Positions 1-6,424 of a stretch of DNA of 10,153 bases are shown piece by piece. Position 1 is the first letter of the stretch. Every line of letters begins with the position of its first letter. The translations under genes were made by a program, and so were the position numbers. The notes under the pieces are model-generated. The model searched no databases. It was not told the DNA's origin and worked only from the letters and a program-made list of their open reading frames with translations. The stretch comes from Methanosarcinaceae archaeon (lineage in GTDB: Archaea > Halobacteriota > Methanosarcinia > Methanosarcinales > Methanosarcinaceae), in NCBI GenBank assembly GCA_017613335.1, contig JAGAEB010000013.1:1-10153 (forward strand), in the 5' to 3' direction.

Positions 1-36
1 CCTCATCTTTCTTTTTCCCTCATCTTTCTTTTTTCC
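1..36 (+). terminator. T-rich tandem tract, probable terminator of an upstream gene
   Basis: A pyrimidine-rich 17-19 nt unit, cctcatctttctttttc, occurs twice head to tail (1-17 and 18-36). Runs of five to six T on the + strand fit archaeal termination at U-rich stretches. The gene it would serve lies outside the window, so the assignment rests only on composition and on the similar zones after genes inside this window. Confidence 0.4.
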
Positions 37-69
37 CCCATTATCCGATCGTCTTCCCCCGATTTTCAT

Positions 70-83
70 TAATTATTTAAATC
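70..83 (+). promoter_or_regulatory. TATA-like box of ahbC
   Basis: The A/T block taattatttaaatc is centred near 76, about 28 nt before the ATG at 105. With usual archaeal TATA-to-start spacing, transcription would begin within a few bases of the ATG. No Shine-Dalgarno sequence lies between the box and the ATG, so a leaderless or nearly leaderless mRNA is inferred. Confidence 0.5.
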
Positions 84-104
84 TTCATTCCTTTTTCAGA
101 CCTC

Positions 105-1310
105 ATGATCGGAATATCGAAGTTATACTGCGGAACCGTTGAGCCGTCCGATGCTCTTCGCTATAACCGCGAATCCAAAAAATTACCGTCTCATCTCCTC
201 CAGTTTTCACGGGACAAAAAACCGGTCGTCGTCTGGAATATGACAAAACGCTGCAACCTCAGATGCATCCACTGCTATGCGCAGGCTGTCGATCCGTCCG
301 CGCCGCAGCCGGATGAACTGACGACCGAAGAAGGAAAAGCGCTCATCGATGATCTGGCCGCGTTCGGCTCTCCCGTCATCCTCTTCTCGGGCGGCGAGCC
401 GCTTCTCCGCGAAGACCTTGTCGAGCTGGCCCGCTACGCCAAAGAAAAAGGCATGCGCGCCGTGATCTCGACGAACGGTACGCTGATCACGAAAGAAAAA
501 GCGCAGCAGCTCAAAGAAGTCGGCCTGTCGTACGTCGGCATTTCCTTTGACGGCCTTGAAGCGACGAACGACCGTTTCAGAGGCTGCAAAGGCGCCTTTG
601 CAGACGCTCTTGCGGGACTTAAAAACTGTCAGGAAGCAGGCATCAAAGTCGGTCTCCGTTTCACGATCAACAAAAACAATGTCGGCGATGTGCCGGCCAT
701 CTTCGATATGCTGGAACGCGAAAACATTCCCCGCATCTGTTTCTACCACCTCGTTTATGCCGGACGCGGCTCCCGTCTCATTGATGACGACCTCACCCCC
801 GAGGAAAGCCGCAAAGTCGTCGACCTCATCATGGACAGCACGGAAGCTCTCCACAAAAAAGGCTTCCCCGCTGAAGTCCTGACCGTCGACAATCACTGCG
901 ACGGCCCCTACATCTATCTCCGCCTCCTGAAAGAAGACCCTGAGCGCGCGGCGGAAGTCTATGAACTTCTCTCCATGAACGGCGGCAATTCGACAGGCAT
1001 CGGCATCGGCTGTGTCTCCTGGGACGGCAGCGTTCATGCCGATCAGTTCTGGCGTCACCATTCTTTCGGAAACGTTCGCGAAAGGAAATTCTCAGAGATC
1101 TGGACGGATCTTTCAGACCCCGTCATGGCCGGTCTCAAAAACAGAAAACCGCTCCTCCTCGAAAATGCATCCAAATGCAGCCGCTGCCGCTGGATCGACG
1201 TCTGCAACGGCAATTTCCGCGTCAGAGCCGAAGCCGTCACCGGCAACATCTGGGGCGACGATCCTGCCTGCTATCTGACAGAAGAAGAGATCACAAAAGG
1301 ATCGATCTGA
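105..1310 (+). CDS. ahbC: 12,18-didecarboxysiroheme deacetylase (radical SAM, AhbC)
   Basis: AhbC removes the acetate side chains of 12,18-didecarboxysiroheme to give Fe-coproporphyrin III in the siroheme-dependent heme pathway of archaea and sulfate reducers. The 401-residue protein opens with MIGISKLYCGTVEPSDALRY, an N-terminus I recognise from AhbC, and then has the radical SAM motif CxxxCxxC (C50, C54, C57) binding the SAM [4Fe-4S] cluster. A GGEP segment follows in the barrel. A SPASM-like C-terminal region carries C303, C358, C361, C367 and C389, which fit an auxiliary Fe-S cluster; the WRHHSFGNVRER stretch is also typical of this group. Length is normal for the family. The ATG is placed by the conserved N-terminus and the TATA-like box just upstream. 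No ahbA, ahbB or ahbD is in view. The close paralogue AhbD is the main alternative, but the N-terminus favours AhbC. Confidence 0.9.
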   Translation: MIGISKLYCGTVEPSDALRYNRESKKLPSHLLQFSRDKKPVVVWNMTKRCNLRCIHCYAQAVDPSAPQPDELTTEEGKALIDDLAAFGSPVILFSGGEPLLREDLVELARYAKEKGMRAVISTNGTLITKEKAQQLKEVGLSYVGISFDGLEATNDRFRGCKGAFADALAGLKNCQEAGIKVGLRFTINKNNVGDVPAIFDMLERENIPRICFYHLVYAGRGSRLIDDDLTPEESRKVVDLIMDSTEALHKKGFPAEVLTVDNHCDGPYIYLRLLKEDPERAAEVYELLSMNGGNSTGIGIGCVSWDGSVHADQFWRHHSFGNVRERKFSEIWTDLSDPVMAGLKNRKPLLLENASKCSRCRWIDVCNGNFRVRAEAVTGNIWGDDPACYLTEEEITKGSI

Positions 1311-1440
1311 TCCTTTTCTGTCTTTTTCTTCTTTTCCATATTCATTTCCGTTTTTTGTCCTTTTCATATTTGTTTCCGTTTTTCTGTCCTTTTTCGTCCT
1401 TTCCGGTCATCTTTTTCCCTGCCTGATCCCGTTTTTCCTC
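1295..1440 (+). terminator. Stop-codon hairpin plus T-rich zone after ahbC
   Basis: A perfect 9-bp stem (aaaaggatc 1295-1303, loop gatct, gatcctttt 1309-1317) overlaps the ahbC stop codon at 1308-1310. It is followed by about 120 nt of T-rich sequence. Within that, a unit of about 28 nt beginning catatt occurs twice (1337-1364 and 1365-1393), each copy with runs of five to six T. This fits an archaeal terminator in which several U-tracts act in series. Confidence 0.6.
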
Positions 1441-1687
1441 TCCGGTCCCTGTCCGCTCCGATGAAAAGGTTTAAATTAATGGGCGATATTATGTGTCCCG
1501 TTGTCTGCGGAGAAGGGTATGTCCTTTCTGCACTGTATGCCGCATTTCATGTCCGGATGCATTGCATGAAAGTTTCTGATTTTGATCGTTCTGACTGTTT
1601 CCGGGTCTGTTTTTCGGATGTCCGGGCCGTCGGCAGACTGAATCACCCGGCGCTTTCTCCGGCTATACAGACAGAGGTTTTGATGCT
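1441..1687 (+). promoter_or_regulatory. Promoter and long leader of serB, possibly with a small upstream ORF
   Basis: A TATA-like block, gtttaaattaat, lies at 1470-1480, predicting a start of transcription near 1500 and a leader of about 190 nt. An AGAGGT sequence at 1673-1678 is a Shine-Dalgarno match 9 nt before the serB GTG at 1688. The leader contains an open frame from ATG 1461 (76 codons) or ATG 1491 (66 codons) whose TGA at 1689-1691 overlaps the serB GTG as GTGA. I recognise no protein family in it, so it is not listed as a gene. Confidence 0.4.
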
Positions 1688-2404
1688 GTGAGTTCTTCTG
1701 ACGTCAATATTCAAACAGACGGAAACAAAAGATTCAGGCTTTTTGTTTTCGATATGGACAGTACACTTGTCGATGCGGAGACTATCGATGAACTGGCCCG
1801 TGCGGCCGGCGCCGTCGATGAAGTATCAAAGATCACAGCAGCTGCCATGAGAGGTGAAGTCGATTTCACGGAATCTCTGAAGCAGCGTGTCGCTTTTCTG
1901 AAAGGATTGTCTGTCGAAGCAGCCAAGGAAGCTGTCATGAAGATGCCTTTGATGAACGGCGCACCCGACCTGCTGGCATTTATTCAGTCATACGGTGTCA
2001 AGACCGCTATGATCACGAGCGGTTTTCGGATCGCTGCGGAAGATGTCGGCAAAAGCCTCAACATTGATTATGTATTTTCGAACGAGCTCGGCGTCAAAGA
2101 CGGCGTTCTGGACGGAACGGCGTCAGGTCTTTTGACGACGACAAACTCCAAAGAAAAAGTTCTTGACCTGATCGTCAAAGAGACCGGCATCCCCTATGAG
2201 GAATGCGTCATTATCGCCGACGGGGCGAATGATATCTGCCTCTTCAGAAAAGCCGGCTTCTCCATCGCTTTCAACGCGAAACCCGCCGTGCAGGCCGCAG
2301 CCGGGATTGCTGTGACGGAAAAAGATCTCCGCAGCGTGATCCCCATCGTCCGCGGTCTTTTCAACGGTGTCTATGATGATCTCATCAACTTCGACAGTGC
2401 ATAA
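1688..2404 (+). CDS. serB: Phosphoserine phosphatase (HAD family)
   Basis: SerB hydrolyses O-phospho-L-serine to serine, the last step of serine synthesis, in the cytoplasm with Mg2+. The 238-residue protein has all HAD motifs in order: DMDSTLVD with nucleophile D22 and acid/base D24, TSGF with S111, the lysine of motif III at about K155 (NSKEK), and ADGAND with D178 and D182 for the metal. The MRGEVDFTESLKQRV segment (about 54-68) and the AFNAKP stretch (194-199) match the archaeal SerB pattern known from Methanocaldococcus jannaschii. About 15 residues precede the conserved core and a short tail follows. The GTG start is chosen from the AGAGGT 9 nt upstream; no in-frame ATG lies near. A coiled-coil gene follows after 46 nt, suggesting one operon. 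Confidence 0.88.
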   Translation: MSSSDVNIQTDGNKRFRLFVFDMDSTLVDAETIDELARAAGAVDEVSKITAAAMRGEVDFTESLKQRVAFLKGLSVEAAKEAVMKMPLMNGAPDLLAFIQSYGVKTAMITSGFRIAAEDVGKSLNIDYVFSNELGVKDGVLDGTASGLLTTTNSKEKVLDLIVKETGIPYEECVIIADGANDICLFRKAGFSIAFNAKPAVQAAAGIAVTEKDLRSVIPIVRGLFNGVYDDLINFDSA

Positions 2405-2450
2405 TGGGAAAACCCGAAAGCCGTCTTTCTGTGACGGAAAAGGAGGACCA

Positions 2451-3338
2451 ATGGAAATGACAAATGATCCCGAAACCCGGAAAAATGAATTGAAAGCTCT
2501 CTCAGAAGAAGCCATTAAAAGAAGAAACCAGCTGAACGCCGAGGCAAGCGCCTTCGCCGCCGAAAGAAACGAGCTGAACTCAAAGACCAAAGAACTGATC
2601 GCCGTCGCGCAGGATTACAAAGCCAAAAGAGACGAAGTCAACGTCAATGTGAGCAAATACAAAGAACTCCGCGACACGACAAACGCAAAAGCAAATGAAC
2701 TTCTTGCGCAGGCAGACTCACTCCGCAAAGGCAGCGAACTCGACGGACCTTCCATCAAGCAGATCAGAAAACAGATCGACCAGCTTGAATTCGAACAGCA
2801 GACCAAAGTCCTGACGCCGAAGAAAGAGAAGGAACTCGTCGCCAAAGTCAAAGAGCTTGAAAAAGCTTATGAAGAAAAGAAAAAACAGCTGGAAGAAAAC
2901 ACAGACCTGAAGGCTGTCCTTGAAGAAGCTCAGAAAATCCGGGATGAGGCATCAGAATATCATAACCGGCTGTCCGAATTCGCAAAGTCCGCACAGGAAT
3001 TCCACGAGAAAATGATCGCAGCCTTCAAGGAAGCTGACAAAGCACGCGCTGCTTCCGATGTGGCTCACAAGAATTTCGTCAAAGCCCAGGAAGCTGCAGA
3101 CGAACAGCACAACACCTTCATCAAGATCCAGAAAGAGATCCGTGAGATCGACAAAGAACTCGGCATCGCACCGGCAGCCCCGCCGCGCGAACGCAGCAGA
3201 AAGCCGAAACAGGATAAAACGCCGCAGATCGACCGCGCAGAAGCAGAAAAAGATGCGCGCGACATCATGGACAAATTCAAGGACGGCGGAAAACTCACCA
3301 TGGAAGACCTCATGGCCCTCCAGAGATCCAAGTACTGA
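2451..3338 (+). CDS. Archaeal coiled-coil protein of COG1340 type
   Basis: This 295-residue, highly charged protein is almost entirely predicted alpha-helical coiled coil (about residues 8-245), rich in Lys, Glu, Gln and Ala, with no signal peptide or membrane segment and no cysteine. A central break reads QLEFEQQTKVLTPKKEKEL, typical of the uncharacterised COG1340 family. A Pro/Arg/Lys-rich linker (about 247-270) precedes a conserved-looking C-terminal helix, DIMDKFKDGGKLTMEDLMAL, also seen in that family. The function is unknown; an RNA- or ribosome-associated role is only a guess. AGGAGG at 2441-2446 sits 4 nt before ATG 2451 and 10 nt before the in-frame ATG 2457, so either could be the start. 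Longer starts would run into serB and lack a Shine-Dalgarno sequence. It lies 46 nt after serB, a pairing I believe recurs in archaea, and is followed by a strong terminator. Confidence 0.8.
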   Translation: MEMTNDPETRKNELKALSEEAIKRRNQLNAEASAFAAERNELNSKTKELIAVAQDYKAKRDEVNVNVSKYKELRDTTNAKANELLAQADSLRKGSELDGPSIKQIRKQIDQLEFEQQTKVLTPKKEKELVAKVKELEKAYEEKKKQLEENTDLKAVLEEAQKIRDEASEYHNRLSEFAKSAQEFHEKMIAAFKEADKARAASDVAHKNFVKAQEAADEQHNTFIKIQKEIREIDKELGIAPAAPPRERSRKPKQDKTPQIDRAEAEKDARDIMDKFKDGGKLTMEDLMALQRSKY

Positions 3339-3389
3339 GTCAGAACACCGGATCGATACAGATATCCGGGTCGGATATCCGGACAAAAT

Positions 3390-3433
3390 GCATCAGAGAT
3401 GCCTCGAAAGGGCATGTCTGATGCTTTTTTTTT
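3390..3433 (+). terminator. Strong hairpin plus T9 terminator after the coiled-coil gene
   Basis: The stem is gcatcaga (3390-3397) with tctgatgc (3417-3424), then one G-G mismatch, then atgcc (3399-3403) with ggcat (3411-3415), closed by a 7-nt loop. Nine T follow directly (3425-3433). This is the most bacterial-looking intrinsic terminator in the window. A second small hairpin, gatatcc/ggatatc, lies just before it at 3361-3379. Confidence 0.8.
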
Positions 3434-3468
3434 ATCCGTGCTGCCTGCCGCCCGGATTTTCGTTTCAT

Positions 3469-3720
3469 CCCTTTCCTGATCTTTTTGTTTTTGCTTCTTC
3501 CGTATTTTTTTGTTTTTGCCCCGACCGTATCTTTTTTCGTTTTTGCTCCGACCGTATCTTTTTTTCGTTTTTGCTCCGACCGTATCTTTTTATTTTGCTT
3601 CTTCCATATCTTTTTGTTTTTGCTCCGACCGTATCTTTTTTCGTTTTTGCTCCGATCGTATCTTTTTTTTGTTTTTGCTCCTTCCTGATCTTTTTGTTTT
3701 TACGCCTTCCTTATTTTTTG
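3469..3720 (+). repeat. T-rich tandem repeat array, about 9-10 units of 24-28 bp
   Basis: Degenerate units of the form ccgaccgtatctttttt followed by cgtttttgct repeat head to tail. The best copies lie between about 3519 and 3680; more diverged copies with ccttcc instead of ccgacc lie on both sides. Unit length varies because the T-runs differ by one to four bases, as expected from slippage. Every unit supplies two T-runs on the + strand, so read-through transcripts from 3425 onward would meet many U-tracts. Frames across the array translate into Phe-rich low-complexity peptides and are not credible genes. Confidence 0.8.
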
Positions 3721-3911
3721 ATCCCTGTTATCTTTGTCATGACAGTTGGTTTGGTCCGGTCCCGGCATTCTTTTGCTCATCTTTAAATGTCATGGTCGTC
3801 TTATTGTCCGTTCATCCTGAAAAATAACAGTTCGTTATTTCTGCTGCGGAACCGGCGGAACGGAAAGATCCGCTTCCCCGATTCCTGAAAAACTATCCCG
3901 GAGAGATTTAT
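3721..3911 (+). promoter_or_regulatory. ftsY promoter/leader region with small hairpin
   Basis: A weak TATA-like block, tctttaaatg, is at 3780-3789, predicting transcription from about 3812 and a leader of about 100 nt. Just inside it lies an inverted repeat, aaataac (3822-3828) and gttattt (3834-3840) with loop agttc. It could be an operator or a weak RNA hairpin. GGAGAG at 3900-3905 is the Shine-Dalgarno sequence for the TTG start at 3912, 6 nt downstream. Confidence 0.4.
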
Positions 3912-5618
3912 TTGTTCGGAAAACTCAAAGAAAAACTGAAAAATTTCAAAGACAGCGTCACAGACCGGATCCACGAAAAAGGTGCCGATGAGGCTCTGCC
4001 GGACACGCCTTCATTGCCCGAAAAACAGGAATCCGGCGCCGTCGTCCCGGAAACGGCTGCTGAAACGACGACGGAAGATCAGGCAGAAACGAAATCTGCC
4101 GTCGGAACTGTCACCGAAACCGATGTCGGAAACGACGCTGAACCCGTTACAGGAACAGATGACGGATCCGTTGCGGAATCCGTTTCCGGAACATCTTCCG
4201 GCGCGGAATCTGCTGCCGTCACTTCTTCCGGTGCGGCTTCTTCTGAAGAAACAGCCACAGAGAAAAACGATGTCGGTGAGGATGCTCCCAAAACCGGAAC
4301 AGAAAACGGCTCCGGGCAGCCCTCCAAAAAATCGTTCTTCAGCAGATTATTCGGTTCCGGTGAAAAGAAGGAATCAAAGCAGGAAAAGCCCGCCGGCTCC
4401 GCCGGATCTGATGTGTCGCCTGCATCCGGAACATCTTCCGGAACGTCTGCGGAAAAATCATCCGGAGAATCTGAAAGCAGAGATGTGATGACATCATCCG
4501 TCTCTGAAAAGTCCGAAAGTGACTCTGCATCTTCCTCTGCAGCGTCTGCATCTTCCGCTTCCGTCGCATCAACGGGATCATCCGCTTCTTCATCCGCTTC
4601 TTCATCCGGTTCTTCATCCGGTTCTTCCGCTTCCGCCGTTTCCCCGGAGTCTGCGAAACACGCATCTGCCGTCAGCGGCATCGTTCCGGATACGCCGGCT
4701 GAATCCCGGAAAAAAGAAGGTTTCTTTTCAAGAGCCAAGTCTTTTGTTCTCAAACAGGAAGTCGTTCTGGACGACAAAGATCTGGAAGAACCGCTGGAAG
4801 AACTCGAATTCGCTCTTCTGGAAAGCGATCTGGCGCTCGAAGTCTGCGAAGATATCATCGACTCCGTCAGAAAAGAACTCGCAGGCACACACAAAAAGAT
4901 CGGAAAGAGTACAGACGCCATCGTCGAAGACGCTCTCAGAAACGCCATTCTGAAAGTCATGTCGCACAACGTTTTCGATTTCGACGAATACATCGCCGCA
5001 AGAAAAGGACAGACGACGCATCTGGCTTTCATCGGTATCAACGGCACAGGCAAAACGACGAGCATCGCCAAGATCGCCTACCGCCTCCGGCAGCAGGGCT
5101 ATTCCGTCGCGATCGCCGCAGGCGACACTTACCGCGCCGGCGCCATCGACCAGATCCGTATCCATGCCGACAGACTCGGCATCAAACTGATCAGCCACCA
5201 GGAAGGCTCCGATCCGGCCGCTGTCATCTATGATGCTCTTCAGTATTCAAAAGCGCACAACATCGATGTCCTTCTTTCAGATACGGCCGGCCGTATGCAC
5301 ACAAATGTCAATCTCATGGCCCAGCTTGAAAAGATCTGCCGCGTCAGTTCCCCCGATCTGATCATCTTCGTCGATGAATCCACAGCCGGAAACGATGCCG
5401 TCCGGCGCGCTTCCCAGTTCAGTGAAGCCGTCCGCATCGACGGAACGATCCTGACGAAACTGGATGCCGACTCAAAAGGCGGCGCCGCGATCTCCATCGC
5501 CGGCATCACCAAAAGCCCGATCCTCTTCTTCGGCGTCGGCCAGGAGTACGGCGATCTTCAGAAATTCGATCCGGAGTGGTTCGTCAACACGCTCTTCGAA
5601 GACGATGACGATGAATAA
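3912..5618 (+). CDS. ftsY: Signal recognition particle receptor FtsY, with extended N-terminus
   Basis: FtsY is the membrane-associated SRP receptor GTPase; it pairs with SRP54 to deliver ribosome-nascent chains to the translocon. The 568-residue product has a short amphipathic start (MFGKLKEKLKNFKDSV), a long Ser/Glu/Ala/Thr-rich acidic region (about 30-262), then the NG domain (about 267-565). GTPase motifs are intact: GINGTGKTTS (375-384), DTAGR (457-461), TKLD (515-518) and GVGQ (541-544), plus the SRP-GTPase element AGNDAV. The C-terminus ends in an acidic EDDDDE run. FFSR motifs occur at 142-145 and 271-274, resembling the amphipathic membrane-contact segment. Archaeal FtsY proteins are usually about 300-400 residues, so the extension is unusual. 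The TTG start is supported by GGAGAG at 3900 and by the typical N-terminus. The usual archaeal neighbour, prefoldin alpha, is absent. Confidence 0.93.
   Translation: MFGKLKEKLKNFKDSVTDRIHEKGADEALPDTPSLPEKQESGAVVPETAAETTTEDQAETKSAVGTVTETDVGNDAEPVTGTDDGSVAESVSGTSSGAESAAVTSSGAASSEETATEKNDVGEDAPKTGTENGSGQPSKKSFFSRLFGSGEKKESKQEKPAGSAGSDVSPASGTSSGTSAEKSSGESESRDVMTSSVSEKSESDSASSSAASASSASVASTGSSASSSASSSGSSSGSSASAVSPESAKHASAVSGIVPDTPAESRKKEGFFSRAKSFVLKQEVVLDDKDLEEPLEELEFALLESDLALEVCEDIIDSVRKELAGTHKKIGKSTDAIVEDALRNAILKVMSHNVFDFDEYIAARKGQTTHLAFIGINGTGKTTSIAKIAYRLRQQGYSVAIAAGDTYRAGAIDQIRIHADRLGIKLISHQEGSDPAAVIYDALQYSKAHNIDVLLSDTAGRMHTNVNLMAQLEKICRVSSPDLIIFVDESTAGNDAVRRASQFSEAVRIDGTILTKLDADSKGGAAISIAGITKSPILFFGVGQEYGDLQKFDPEWFVNTLFEDDDDE
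4581..4628 (+). repeat. 12-bp tandem repeat in the ftsY linker
   Basis: Four consecutive 12-bp units, tccgcttcttca twice and then tccggttcttc(a/c) twice, encode SASS-SASS-SGSS-SGSS at residues 224-239. The paired copies are nearly identical at DNA level, which indicates recent expansion by slippage or unequal recombination. Related scattered elements such as acatcttccgga occur elsewhere in the linker. Confidence 0.8.
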
Positions 5619-5646
5619 GATGTTCCGGCAAAAGCCGGAAAACATC
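5619..5646 (+). terminator. Hairpin directly after the ftsY stop
   Basis: Starting one base after the TAA, gatgtt-ccggc (5619-5629) pairs with gccgg (5634-5638) and aacatc (5641-5646), with loop aaaa and a 2-nt bulge. An A/T-rich stretch follows, but there is no long T-run. Termination or 3'-end protection is inferred. Confidence 0.5.
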
Positions 5647-5684
5647 ATCATCGGACATAATTATTTATTCCATACAGATTTCAC

Positions 5685-5771
5685 ACAAATTCGATACCGA
5701 TCCGATCAAATCCGATACTGATCAGATACAAATTCGATACCGATCCGATACAAATTCAACACAGATCCTAT
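5685..5771 (+). repeat. Four 21-22 bp direct repeats upstream of the HIT gene
   Basis: Units lie at 5685-5706, 5707-5727, 5728-5749 and 5750-5771. Copies one and three are identical over 22 bp (acaaattcgataccgatc then cgat). Copy two lacks one base and differs at a few positions; copy four is the most diverged. The period is close to two helical turns, so the same face of the DNA is presented each time. The array ends about 8-17 nt before the possible HIT starts. A TATA-like ttatttatt lies just before it at about 5661-5669. Tandem regulator sites or simple slippage products are both possible. Confidence 0.75.
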
Positions 5772-5788
5772 CAAAAAATGTGATTATT

Positions 5789-6211
5789 ATGACATGTGAC
5801 TGCCTTTTCTGCAAAATCGGCGCCGGAGCGATCCCTTCTTACAGCATCTATGAAGACGACGTTGTTCTGGCCTTCCTTGATATTGCTCCCTGCGCTGAAG
5901 GACACACCGTTGTGATCCCGAAAAAACATTACGACACGTTCATCGATATGAGCGAAGAAGAAGCCGCAGCTTATTACGCCCGCGTGAACAAAATCGCCAA
6001 AGCCCTCAAAGACGGCCTGAAAGCGGACGGGATCACGCTCGGGATCAACATCGGCGAAGCCGCCGGCCAATCCGTCATGCACGTCCACACGCACCTCATC
6101 CCGAGAAGAAACGGTGACGGCGGCGGATCCGTTCACGATGTCGTCACGGCGGAAGTCGATAAAAGCCCGGAAAATTACAGACGTCTGATCTCTCTGGTCA
6201 GAAAAGACTGA
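5789..6211 (+). CDS. HIT-family (histidine triad) nucleotide hydrolase
   Basis: HIT proteins of this branch (Hint/HinT-like) are small cytoplasmic dimers that hydrolyse nucleoside phosphoramidates or related nucleotides. The 140-residue product shows the defining triad HVHTHLIP (H98, H100, H102), with H100 the expected nucleophile. CLFC near the N-terminus (C5, C8), together with H39 and H98, fits the structural zinc site of many archaeal and bacterial members. The core YEDDVVLAFLDIAPCAEGHTVVIPKKH is the usual HIT fold start, and the length is normal. ATG 5789 is preferred because it places MTCDCLFCKI at the N-terminus; GTG 5780 is an in-frame alternative adding three residues. No clear Shine-Dalgarno sequence is present. 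An ATG at 5778 is followed at once by TGA. The gene appears monocistronic between two repeat arrays. The true substrate cannot be told. Confidence 0.9.
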   Translation: MTCDCLFCKIGAGAIPSYSIYEDDVVLAFLDIAPCAEGHTVVIPKKHYDTFIDMSEEEAAAYYARVNKIAKALKDGLKADGITLGINIGEAAGQSVMHVHTHLIPRRNGDGGGSVHDVVTAEVDKSPENYRRLISLVRKD

Positions 6212-6226
6212 TCTGAAAGGTCATGC

Positions 6227-6301
6227 CTGTCCGCTCTTCCGGAAATAATGTCTGTCCGCTCTTCCGGAAATAATGTCTGTCCGCTCTTCCGGAAACAATA
6301 T
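6227..6301 (+). repeat. Three 25-bp direct repeats between HIT and DUF2769 genes
   Basis: The unit begins ctgtccgctcttccggaaat and ends aatgt. Copies at 6227-6251 and 6252-6276 are identical. The third, 6277-6301, differs at its 3' end, where it becomes caatatatt (6296-6304), a TATA-like block. Each copy contains the 8-bp palindrome ttccggaa. A decayed fourth copy with tccggaaatcttccgg follows to about 6330. The exact 25-bp period and inner palindrome could suit a dimeric regulator; equally they may be slippage products. Confidence 0.8.
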
Positions 6302-6378
6302 ATTCGGATCGTCCGGAAATCTTCCGGTTCCGAAATGTTCCCGGATCGAGACCGGTCGCCGATGCGGCGGAAGATATT

Positions 6379-6424
6379 GAGGGGGACAAATATGGGGGAT
6401 ATACATATGGAGGATATAAATATG
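6379..6424 (+). promoter_or_regulatory. Triplicated ribosome-binding site and start codon
   Basis: Three in-frame ATGs at 6392, 6407 and 6422 are spaced exactly 15 nt. Each is preceded at 6-8 nt by its own purine-rich Shine-Dalgarno match: gaggggg (6379-6385), gggggat (6394-6400) and ggagga (6409-6414). The block is a 15-bp tandem duplication (gggggatatacatat, ggaggatataaatat), so the longer proteins begin MGDIH-MEDIN before the shared MNET. Confidence 0.75.

Noticed and set aside
207..1061. 284-codon open frame on the minus strand opposite ahbC
   Set aside because: It lies entirely antisense to a well-recognised enzyme, its translation shows no family motif, and its openness follows from the codon bias of the + strand gene.
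3469..3720. Secreted or membrane Phe-rich protein
   Set aside because: Apparent hydrophobicity arises from T-runs; unit length changes by single bases, which would break any reading frame.
3058..3827. Overlapping + strand frames of 67-242 codons, Phe-rich
   Set aside because: They translate the T-rich tandem array and the end of the coiled-coil gene in the wrong frame; low-complexity Phe-Val-Ala peptides with no start signals.
4079..5071. 330-codon open frame on the minus strand opposite ftsY
   Set aside because: Translation is a low-complexity mirror of the Ser-rich linker and of the NG domain, with no recognisable domain and no ribosome-binding site.
6227..6301. CRISPR array
   Set aside because: The units abut directly with no unique spacers between them. 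The same holds for the other arrays in the window, and no cas gene is present.
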